A DNA stretch of 9,167 nt, from assembly GCA_945888585.1 (NCBI GenBank), contig CAMDAI010000038.1:1-9167 (forward strand), written 5' to 3'. The notes beneath the pieces were generated by a model. That model worked only from the letters and a program-made list of their open reading frames with translations, was not told the DNA's origin and ran no database searches. Of the stretch, positions 1 to 6,866 are shown in pieces (position 1 is the first letter of the stretch; each line of letters opens with the position of its first letter). Origin of the DNA: Rickettsia typhi. GTDB taxonomy: Bacteria > Pseudomonadota > Alphaproteobacteria > Rickettsiales > UBA1997. A program made the translations under genes and the position numbers.

Positions 1-3000
1 TTTACGTCATCAGTTTATTATCAAAGTGCTAATTTGATTCCAATAATTCGTAAAAAAATTAGTCAAATCATTGAAAATTCTGGTTTTTCTAAGGGAAGCT
101 ATAATGCTAAATATTTAATGTCGACACTTGAATCTTACCCAAGAGATGAACTTTTTCAAATCGGATATGAAGACCTATTTAGAATATCGATGGGGATTGT
201 TGCCAGTTCTGGTCGTTCAGTGGTAAGATTTTTTCCTAGAAAAGATAAATTTAATCGTTTTGTCAGTTGTTTAATTTTTATTCCAAGAGATCGTTATAAT
301 ACTGCTCTTAGAGAGAAAATTGAAGTGATTTTAGCTGATGCTTATAATGGTGAAATTACTGAGTTTTATATCCAAATTACTGAGTCCAACTTAACTAGAT
401 TACATATGATTGTTAAAACTGATAGACATAATTCTCAAAAGGTTACTGATAGTGAAATTGAGCAAAAATTAATTAATATCTCCAGAGTATGGGGTGATAA
501 TTTTAAAGATGTGATTAATACTGAATTTGGTATTGAAAAATCTAAAGATATTTTAAATCTTTATAATGATGCTTTTTCAATAAGTTATACTAATCGTTTT
601 GATGCTAAAAGAGCAGTTCTAGATTTAAAGAAAATTAATAAATCACTTGAAACTGGTTGTATTGTTTCTGATTTGTACAAATCATCGGCAACTGCTGAAG
701 AAGTGGTTGAGTTGAAGATTTATAGTCCAGAAAAAGAATTGCAGCTTTCTGGTATTATGCCGGTTTTGGATAGTTTTGGTTTCAATGTTATTCATGAACA
801 TACTTACTTAATTTCTTTAGCTAATAATAAAAAAGCTTGGATTCATTATTTTAATTTAAATTTAACTAAGACAGGCGGTAAATTAACCGATAATATTAAA
901 GTTAATTTTGAAGATACTATTGATAGAATTTGGAAAAGTGAAGCAACTACGGGTTTTTTAAATCGCTTAATTATTGATGCTAATTTAAGTTATCGCGAAG
1001 TTCTATTTCTTAGGGTTTATTCGAAATATTTATATCAAGCTGGATTTAGATATAGTCAAAAATATACATCAGATGTTTTAGTGAAACATCGGGATATAAC
1101 TAAGTTAATTGTTGAACTTTTTATAGCTAAATTTGATCCTAGTTTTAAAGAAAAGCGCCAAGAAAAAATTGATGAAATTTCCAATTCTATCAAGGTTGCT
1201 TTGGGAAAAGTTTCTGAAATTAATGATGATTTAGTAATCAGAAAATTCTTTAATGCAATTGAATCTACAATCAGAACTAATTTTTATCAGAAAAAAGATT
1301 CTGGTGAATATAAAGATTATGTTTCATTTAAATTTAATTCAGCTTCGATAAAAGATTTACCTCTTCCAGTTCCTTATGCTGAAATTTTTGTTTTCTCAGC
1401 TAATTGCGAAGCCATTCACTTGCGTGGTGGTAAAGTTGCTAGAGGTGGTTTACGTTGGTCAGATCGTCATGAAGATTTTAGAACTGAAGTTTTAGGATTG
1501 ATGAAGGCACAAATGACTAAAAATGCCGTGATTGTTCCGGTTGGGTCAAAGGGAGGATTTGTAGTTAAAAAAGATACTGCAGGAATGAATCGTGATCAAA
1601 TTCAACAAACTGGTATAGAATGCTACAAAACATTGCTTAGAGGTTTACTAGATATAACTGATAATGTGGTTAATGGTAAAATTGTTCATCCAGCCGATGT
1701 GGTTAGATATGACGAAACTGATCCATATTTAGTTGTTGCTGCTGATAAAGGAACTGCAACTTTTTCTGATATAGCTAATGCGATTTCTGCAGAATATAAT
1801 TTTTGGCTGGGCGATGCTTTTGCTTCTGGTGGTTCAGTTGGATATGATCATAAAAAGATGGGAATTACTGCTAAAGGTGGATGGATTTCAGTTAAAAGAC
1901 ATTTTGCTGAAATGGGAACAGATACCCAAACTCAAGATTTCACTTGTGTTGGAATTGGGGACTTATCTGGTGACGTGTTTGGTAACGGTATGTTACTTTC
2001 GAAACACATTAAATTGGTTGCCGCTTTCAATCATCTTCATATTTTTCTTGATCCCAATCCTGATACGGAAAAATCATTTAAAGAAAGAGCCAGAATGTTT
2101 AATTTTCCAAGGTCAAGTTGGACGGATTATGATCAAAGTTTAATTTCTAAAGGTGGTGGAATTTTTGAAAGAAGTGCTAAATCAATTAAATTATCATCAG
2201 AAATTAAAAAAGTTTTAAATATTTCTGAAGATGAACTAACGCCAAATGATTTAATGAAGGCTATTTTAAAATCGCCAGTGGATTTAATATGGAATGGTGG
2301 TATTGGAACCTATGTTAAGGCTATCGATGAAAGTCATTCTGATGTTGGTGATCGTTTTAATGATGAGCTTCGTATTAATGGTTCTGATCTTAGATGTAAG
2401 GTTGTAGGTGAGGGCGGAAATTTAGGATTTACTCAAAAAGGTCGTATTGAATATGCTATGAATGGTGGCAGAATTAATACCGATGCCATGGATAATTCTG
2501 CTGGGGTTGATTGTTCAGATCATGAAGTCAATATTAAAATTGCTCTAACTGACGCCATGAAAATTGGTAAACTGACTCTTGAAAAAAGAAATAAAATCTT
2601 GGAATCAATGACTGATGAGGTTTCTGAGTTGGTTTTAGCTGATAATAGATTACAAACTCAAGCTGTAACTGTTTCTTATTCCAGAGGACATTTGTCACTT
2701 GGTGATTATATTCAATTTTTAGATAAGTTAGAAAAAACTGGATTACTAAATCGTAAGGTTGAATTTTTGCCAAATAACAAAGAAATTATTAAAAGACAAT
2801 CTGAGAAAAAAGGTATGACGCGCCCAGAATTGTGCGTTATGTTAGCTTATAGCAAAATGGATTTATATTCTCATATTCTTGGATCGAATTTGATTAAAGA
2901 TAAATATTTTGAGAAATTTTTATTTAGCTATTTTCCGACAATTCTACAAAAAGATTTTGCCGATGAGATTAGAAATCATCAACTTCGTGCCGAGATTATT

Positions 3001-3819
3001 GCAACTCAAGTTACTAATTTAATTATTAATAGATCTGGGATTTATCTTATCAATCAAATTGCTAGTGATAATGGTTTTGAAATAGCCGATATTGTTAAAA
3101 GCTATGTGATAGTTTGCGATTCATTTGGTCTAGAGGAAGTTTGGAAGGAAATTGAATCTTTAGATGGAAAAATTCCGGCTGAAATTCAAATAAAAATGTT
3201 TTTAGCGGTTAGTAAATTATTAGAAAGGTCAGTGTTATGGTTATTGCGTAATAGTCGTAAAGCTAAAGATATTACTTCAATAATTAACGAATATAGAGAT
3301 GTTATTGAATCAATGTTTAAAAGTATGGAAGGTTTATTAGCCAAAGCTTCTAAAGACTCTTATGATAGAAAAATGAGTAAATATTTATCTGATAATGTGC
3401 CACAAAAACTAGCTAAAAAAATCTCAGCAATGGATCCAATGGGTTCAGCTTATGATATTATTGAGATTGGTAAAGAATCTAATCTTGATATAAAATTAGT
3501 TGGAAAAATTTATTCTGAAGTTGGAACCAGACTTAGCTTGAAATGGTTAAGAAGTAGTGTTGTGAGTTTGTCAATTAATGATTACTGGCAAAAATTATCT
3601 TCTAAAACCATTTTGGAAGATTTATATTGCTATCAAATGAAAATTACTAGTCAGGTAGTAAATTTTGATAAAAATTCTTCTTTGGAAAATTGGATTGAAA
3701 ATCAAGCTTTCTTGGTTGAGAGATATGATAGTTTTATTGCTGATTTAAAATCTCAGATAAATCCAGATTTATCAATGTTTGTAGTCGCTTTAAATAGAAT
3801 TAAGGCTTTAATAAATTAG
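1..3819 (+). CDS. gdhB: NAD-specific glutamate dehydrogenase, large (~180 kDa) type; 5' end outside window
   Basis: Catalyses oxidative deamination of L-glutamate to 2-oxoglutarate, ammonia and NADH in the cytoplasm, feeding the TCA cycle. The frame is open from base 1, so the first in-frame TTG (34) is not the real start; 1272 codons are visible against roughly 1600 in the family, so about 300 N-terminal residues are missing. Counting from the first codon: ACT-like regulatory segments lie around 86-139 and 236-270. The catalytic core follows, with RGGLRWSDR (481-489), TKNAV with K507 and GSKGGF with K517 (the substrate-site lysines by comparison with short GDHs), and AADKGTATFSD (from 580) with the probable catalytic Asp582. 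The NAD-binding turn GIGDLSGDVFGNGM is at 651-664 and VVGEGGNLGF at 801-810. A long helical C-terminal region completes it. No frameshift or missing motif was seen. Followed after 57 nt by a tRNA gene. The symbol gdhB is used for some orthologues; naming varies. Confidence 0.96.
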   Translation, partial: FTSSVYYQSANLIPIIRKKISQIIENSGFSKGSYNAKYLMSTLESYPRDELFQIGYEDLFRISMGIVASSGRSVVRFFPRKDKFNRFVSCLIFIPRDRYNTALREKIEVILADAYNGEITEFYIQITESNLTRLHMIVKTDRHNSQKVTDSEIEQKLINISRVWGDNFKDVINTEFGIEKSKDILNLYNDAFSISYTNRFDAKRAVLDLKKINKSLETGCIVSDLYKSSATAEEVVELKIYSPEKELQLSGIMPVLDSFGFNVIHEHTYLISLANNKKAWIHYFNLNLTKTGGKLTDNIKVNFEDTIDRIWKSEATTGFLNRLIIDANLSYREVLFLRVYSKYLYQAGFRYSQKYTSDVLVKHRDITKLIVELFIAKFDPSFKEKRQEKIDEISNSIKVALGKVSEINDDLVIRKFFNAIESTIRTNFYQKKDSGEYKDYVSFKFNSASIKDLPLPVPYAEIFVFSANCEAIHLRGGKVARGGLRWSDRHEDFRTEVLGLMKAQMTKNAVIVPVGSKGGFVVKKDTAGMNRDQIQQTGIECYKTLLRGLLDITDNVVNGKIVHPADVVRYDETDPYLVVAADKGTATFSDIANAISAEYNFWLGDAFASGGSVGYDHKKMGITAKGGWISVKRHFAEMGTDTQTQDFTCVGIGDLSGDVFGNGMLLSKHIKLVAAFNHLHIFLDPNPDTEKSFKERARMFNFPRSSWTDYDQSLISKGGGIFERSAKSIKLSSEIKKVLNISEDELTPNDLMKAILKSPVDLIWNGGIGTYVKAIDESHSDVGDRFNDELRINGSDLRCKVVGEGGNLGFTQKGRIEYAMNGGRINTDAMDNSAGVDCSDHEVNIKIALTDAMKIGKLTLEKRNKILESMTDEVSELVLADNRLQTQAVTVSYSRGHLSLGDYIQFLDKLEKTGLLNRKVEFLPNNKEIIKRQSEKKGMTRPELCVMLAYSKMDLYSHILGSNLIKDKYFEKFLFSYFPTILQKDFADEIRNHQLRAEIIATQVTNLIINRSGIYLINQIASDNGFEIADIVKSYVIVCDSFGLEEVWKEIESLDGKIPAEIQIKMFLAVSKLLERSVLWLLRNSRKAKDITSIINEYRDVIESMFKSMEGLLAKASKDSYDRKMSKYLSDNVPQKLAKKISAMDPMGSAYDIIEIGKESNLDIKLVGKIYSEVGTRLSLKWLRSSVVSLSINDYWQKLSSKTILEDLYCYQMKITSQVVNFDKNSSLENWIENQAFLVERYDSFIADLKSQINPDLSMFVVALNRIKALIN

Positions 3820-3876
3820 TACTTAAAAATTTTAATTTTACTTTCAAAGTTTGATTGAAATCCAAAATATACTATT

Positions 3877-3962
3877 GCGGTCGTGGTGGAATTGGTAGAC
3901 ACGCAACGTTGAGGTCGTTGTCCGGAAACGGATTGGAAGTTCGAGTCTTCTCGACCGCACCA
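3877..3962 (+). tRNA. tRNA-Leu (anticodon GAG), CCA encoded
   Basis: The whole cloverleaf can be folded by eye. The 7-bp acceptor is 3877-3883 with 3952-3958, discriminator A3959, and CCA at 3960-3962. The D stem GTG/CAC is 3886-3888 with 3900-3902, enclosing a GG-containing loop. The anticodon stem CAACG/CGTTG is 3904-3908 with 3916-3920, and loop TTGAGGT gives anticodon GAG at 3911-3913. The long class II variable arm TCCG-GAAA-CGGA spans 3921-3932. The T stem GGAAG/CTTCT (3935-3939 with 3947-3951) carries loop TTCGAGT. The long variable arm and similarity to the E. coli GAG isoacceptor identify leucine. It reads CUC and CUU codons. No intrinsic terminator is visible in the 34 nt before pntAA. 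Confidence 0.97.
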
Positions 3963-3996
3963 AATAATGTTTTTATTAATAAATTTAATTTAAAAA

Positions 3997-5118
3997 ATGA
4001 AAGTTTTGGTCTTAAAAGAAATTTCAGTTAATGAAAAAAGAGTAGCGCTAACCCCTGATTTAGTGGCGAAATATAATAATCTTGGCTATGAGATAGAAAT
4101 TGAGACGGGTGCTGGTATTGGCGCTGGTATTGGCGATGAGGATTTTATTAAATCGGGTGCTAAAATTGTGGATGCTAATCAAGCAATTACAAATGCTGAC
4201 ATCATTTTAAAAGTTGCTGCTCCTGAAAATAATGAAATCGAAAAAATCTCTAAAGCTAAAAAAGATGCGGTTTTAATAGGTATTTTAAATCCTTATTTGG
4301 AAAAAGATAAATCAAAAAATTATGCCGATATAGGTATTTCAGCTTTTGCGGTTGAGCTTTTTCCAAGAATTACCAGAGCTCAATCGATGGATGTTTTGTC
4401 TTCTCAAAGTAATTTGGCTGGTTATAGAGCTGTAATTGATGCGGTATATGAATTAGATGTTGCGGTTCCAATGATGATGACAGCCGCTGGGACTATCTCT
4501 CCGGCAAAAATCATGATTATTGGAGCTGGAGTTGCTGGTTTGCAGGCAATTGCAACTGCTAAAAGATTAGGTGCAGTTGTTACTGCTTTTGATGTAAGGC
4601 CAGTGGCGAAGGAGCAAGTTCAATCTTTGGGGGCAAAATTCATAGAAGTTTTAAATGATGAAAACGCCGAAACGAAAAGTGGATATGCAAAAGAAATGAG
4701 TGATGATTATAAAAAAAGACAAGAACAAGCAATTTATGACAATATCATTAAGCAAGATATTGTTATTACTACCGCTTTAATTCCAGGAAAGCCAGCACCA
4801 AAACTTATAAGTAAAGAAATGGTAAAAAATATGAAATCAGGAGCTATCATTGTTGATTTAGCTGCTGGGTCTGGTGGAAATTGTGCTATTACTGAATCAG
4901 GAAAAGTTGTAACTAAATACGGGGTCAAGATTATTGGGCGTGAAAATATGGTAAGTGGAATTGCAAAAGATGCTTCTAAATTATATTCAAAAAATCTTTA
5001 CAATTTTGTTGAATTTATTACTGATAAAGAAAAGAAACAAATTGCCATTAATATTGAAGACGAAATTATTAAGTCTTCTTTATTGACTTATCAAGGCAAA
5101 GTCTTATTTTCCGCTTAA
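3997..5118 (+). CDS. pntAA: NAD(P)+ transhydrogenase subunit alpha part 1 (domain I, NAD(H)-binding)
   Basis: Peripheral NAD(H)-binding subunit of the proton-translocating transhydrogenase, which drives hydride transfer from NADH to NADP+ using the proton gradient. At 373 residues it matches the separate PntAA subunit of the Rhodospirillum rubrum three-subunit enzyme (about 384) rather than fused E. coli PntA (about 510). The signature PRITRAQSMDVLSSQ has R124, Q129, D132 and S135, equivalent to the R. rubrum R127/Q132/D135/S138 hydride-transfer site. The Rossmann turn GAGVAG is at 176-181, and D199 in AFDVRP favours NAD over NADP. The mobile loop (SGYAKEMSDDY, 228-238) and TTALIPGKPAPKLI (258-271) are present. 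Alanine dehydrogenase is homologous, but the LIGILNPY segment lacks the Ald histidine region and the loop is transhydrogenase-like. ATG 3997 is the only sensible start and has no Shine-Dalgarno sequence. The partner subunits pntAB and pntB do not follow; mgtE does. Confidence 0.93.
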   Translation: MKVLVLKEISVNEKRVALTPDLVAKYNNLGYEIEIETGAGIGAGIGDEDFIKSGAKIVDANQAITNADIILKVAAPENNEIEKISKAKKDAVLIGILNPYLEKDKSKNYADIGISAFAVELFPRITRAQSMDVLSSQSNLAGYRAVIDAVYELDVAVPMMMTAAGTISPAKIMIIGAGVAGLQAIATAKRLGAVVTAFDVRPVAKEQVQSLGAKFIEVLNDENAETKSGYAKEMSDDYKKRQEQAIYDNIIKQDIVITTALIPGKPAPKLISKEMVKNMKSGAIIVDLAAGSGGNCAITESGKVVTKYGVKIIGRENMVSGIAKDASKLYSKNLYNFVEFITDKEKKQIAINIEDEIIKSSLLTYQGKVLFSA

Positions 5119-5151
5119 AATTTTTTTCTTTTTTATTATTTTTGTAATTTT

Positions 5152-5156
5152 GGGGG
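5152..5156 (+). promoter_or_regulatory. Probable ribosome binding site of mgtE (GGGGG)
   Basis: A run of five G stands 8 nt before the ATG at 5165 in an otherwise T-rich spacer. It supports ATG 5165 over the in-frame TTG (5150) and GTG (5156) upstream, because the G-run would lie inside those extended reading frames. It is not a perfect anti-SD match. Confidence 0.35.
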
Positions 5157-5164
5157 TGCGTGCT

Positions 5165-6562
5165 ATGGAAGATGTTAAAGAAAATCATGCAACCGATAAA
5201 TCAAATATCAATTTTGAATATGGTTTAACTCCAGAAGAAAAAGCCAGAATTCAAGATCTACTAGAAAATGATTTAAATCATGAATTGCAAAAATCATTCT
5301 TAAATCTTCATCCCGCTGATCAAGCGGCCTTCGTTACAAATATTTCTTACGATCTAAGAGAAAAATTAATAAAAATAATTAAATCAGATATCGATCCTCA
5401 ATTTTTAACTTATTTAGAAAATGATGTTAAAAATGAGGTTATTGAATGTTTGGGAACCAAGGCTAGCGCTAAAGCAATCGATAAATTAGAAGTTGATGAT
5501 GCTGTTGAGGTTATTGAAGATCTTGAGCAGGAAGGAATGCAAGAGATTCTTGACAATATTTCTACTCAAAAAAGATCTGAAATTGAGGAAAGTCTTTCTT
5601 ATCCAGAAGAAAGTGTGGGAAGAATCATGCAGCGTAATTTTGTTGCGGTAAAAAAAGATTGGACGGTTGGTCAGGCCACTAGATATATACAGGAAAAAAC
5701 CGATCTTCCTGATGATTTTCATTATATTGTAATAGTTGATGATAGTTTTCATCCGATTGCCGAAGTTTTGGTTAGTAAGATTGTTAGAAGTAGAAAAAAT
5801 GTTCCAGTTTCAGAAGTTATGTCTAATGAGGAAGATATTAAAATTCTGAGTGTAAATATGGATCAAGAAGAGGCTGCTAAATTATTTAGTAAATATTCTC
5901 TAACCTATGCCCCTGTAGTTGATGAAAATAATGAAATGATTGGCGTTATTTATGCCAGCGATGTGATTGATGTGTTAACTGAAGAAGCTGAAGAAGATAT
6001 TTTATTATTGGGCGGGGTTAATAATAATAATTTGCATTTATCATCAATTTTAACGGCTAAATCTAGAATTCCTTGGTTATTTACTAGTTTAATGACTACA
6101 TCGATGGCGGTTACTATTATTGCTATTTTTTCTGGTGAAATTCAAAAAATTGTAGTGCTAGCAGTTTTAATGCCAATTGTAGCTTCAATTGCTGGAAATG
6201 TTGGAACTCAGGCTTTAACAGTTTTGGTGCGTAGTATTGCAACTGATGAAGTTAGTAATATTGGTGCTGCTAAAATTGTTTTAAAAGAAGTTTTAGTTAG
6301 TTCAGTAAATGGTTTATTTTTGGCTGCTATTGCTACGATTGCCTGCTATTTTTGGCAGCATGATATTAAATTAAGTTTGGTATTAGGATCTTCAATGTTG
6401 TTTACCATTGTTGTTGCTGGTTTTTCTGGTGCTTTTATTCCAATTTTTTTAAATAAAATAAAATTTGACCCTGCAGTTTCTTCTGGTGTATTTTTAATTA
6501 CTATCACTGATACTAGCTCTTTTTTAATATTTTTGGGTCTAGCTTCATTATTTTTAAATTAA
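5165..6562 (+). CDS. mgtE: Magnesium transporter/channel MgtE
   Basis: Inner-membrane Mg2+ uptake channel, a homodimer gated by cytoplasmic Mg2+. At 465 residues from ATG 5165 it is close to the usual ~450. In order: an acidic N-terminal MgtE_N superhelical domain (about 20-150, containing LHPADQAAFV), then SVGRIM (150-155) leading into a CBS-domain pair (about 155-275, including YAPVVDENNEMIGVIYASDVID). The linking 'plug' helix rich in Glu/Asp (272-279) comes next, then five membrane segments at roughly 303-323, 328-350, 378-396, 403-427 and 438-462. The family signature MPIVASIAGNVGTQA (336-350) and the last-helix pattern DPAVSSGVFLITITDT, with pore-type Asp449, are intact. All regulatory and pore domains are present. 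It begins 46 nt after pntAA across a T-rich spacer and ends 10 nt before the next gene, so it probably heads the downstream unit. Confidence 0.95.
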   Translation: MEDVKENHATDKSNINFEYGLTPEEKARIQDLLENDLNHELQKSFLNLHPADQAAFVTNISYDLREKLIKIIKSDIDPQFLTYLENDVKNEVIECLGTKASAKAIDKLEVDDAVEVIEDLEQEGMQEILDNISTQKRSEIEESLSYPEESVGRIMQRNFVAVKKDWTVGQATRYIQEKTDLPDDFHYIVIVDDSFHPIAEVLVSKIVRSRKNVPVSEVMSNEEDIKILSVNMDQEEAAKLFSKYSLTYAPVVDENNEMIGVIYASDVIDVLTEEAEEDILLLGGVNNNNLHLSSILTAKSRIPWLFTSLMTTSMAVTIIAIFSGEIQKIVVLAVLMPIVASIAGNVGTQALTVLVRSIATDEVSNIGAAKIVLKEVLVSSVNGLFLAAIATIACYFWQHDIKLSLVLGSSMLFTIVVAGFSGAFIPIFLNKIKFDPAVSSGVFLITITDTSSFLIFLGLASLFLN

Positions 6563-6572
6563 TAAATTAGCT

Positions 6573-6866
6573 ATGGTTAAGAAATTTATTGTTCCTTGTG
6601 ATTTTGGTGGAAAAAAATATCCAGTTACTTTTTATGTTGGAGATTCTGCTAAAGGAACTAATCCGATTGGTTTTCAAAGTAAGTGGTTAAGTAGTGAAAA
6701 GGGTGGAGTAGTTTCGTCAGAATTAACCAGTTCTTTAATGAAGTTAAAAGAAATTGCGGATCAAAACAAAGTTTCTTTTGAAGATTTATGTTCTTATGTA
6801 GTTGATGAGATTAATAATTCCATGCCAAATAAACAAATTGAAGATAAAAAAAATGATGAAAAATAA
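6573..6866 (+). CDS. Small conserved protein of unknown function (DUF2610-like)
   Basis: A 97-residue soluble protein with no signal peptide and no membrane segment. The N-terminal half looks like beta strands: FIVPCDFGGKKYPVTFYVG (5-23). A conserved-looking FQSKWLSSEKGGVV (34-47) follows, then an amphipathic helical half containing SLMKLKEIADQNKVSFEDLCSY and a charged tail (from about 87). The PCDFGG...P, FQ..WL..KGG and VSFEDLC pattern resembles, from memory, the small DUF2610 proteins found in Rickettsiales; that name is not verified. Codon usage and composition match the neighbours and it is packed tightly (10 nt after mgtE, 14-nt overlap with ddl), so it is a real gene rather than a chance frame. 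No function can be assigned. Co-transcription with ddl, ftsQ and ftsA suggests, but does not show, a link to envelope or division. No Shine-Dalgarno is visible before ATG 6573. Confidence 0.85.
   Translation: MVKKFIVPCDFGGKKYPVTFYVGDSAKGTNPIGFQSKWLSSEKGGVVSSELTSSLMKLKEIADQNKVSFEDLCSYVVDEINNSMPNKQIEDKKNDEK
6840..6844 (+). promoter_or_regulatory. Possible ribosome binding site of ddl (GAAGA)
   Basis: A purine motif inside the 3' end of the upstream gene lies 8 nt before ATG 6853 and 11 nt before the adjacent in-frame ATG 6856. It excludes the much longer reading frame beginning at 6802, which would add 17 residues unlike any Ddl N terminus. The match is weak; coupling to translation of the upstream gene may matter more. 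Confidence 0.35.

Noticed and set aside
34..36. TTG as start codon of the dehydrogenase gene
   Set aside because: The frame is open to base 1 and the family is about 300 residues longer at the N terminus, so the true start is outside the window.
1778..2143. A 121-codon reading frame inside the dehydrogenase gene, hydrophobic in places
   Set aside because: It lies wholly within a strongly conserved catalytic region of the glutamate dehydrogenase in another frame; its composition is a by-product of that sequence.
2534..2773. Minus-strand reading frame within the dehydrogenase gene
   Set aside because: Antisense to conserved coding sequence with no recognisable protein features; the same applies to the minus-strand frames at 4734-4928 and 5486-5752.
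3868..3873. TATACT as -10 box for the tRNA gene
   Set aside because: It would place the transcription start inside the mature tRNA, and no -35 box sits at a proper distance.
4108..4134. Tandem 12-bp near repeat coding GAGIGAGIG in pntAA
   Set aside because: The segment aligns without length change to the GAG-rich loop of other transhydrogenase alpha subunits, so it is not a repeat expansion.
3997..5118. Alanine dehydrogenase as identity of the 373-residue protein
   Set aside because: The RAQSMDVLSSQ signature, mobile loop and TTALIPGKPAPKLI match transhydrogenase domain I; the alanine dehydrogenase histidine region is not present.
5106..5135. Possible terminator after pntAA: stem ATTTT/AAAAT around CCGCTT followed by a T-rich run
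   Set aside because: The stem is five A-T pairs only and overlaps the stop codon; too weak for an intrinsic terminator call, though the T-rich spacer could still reduce read-through.
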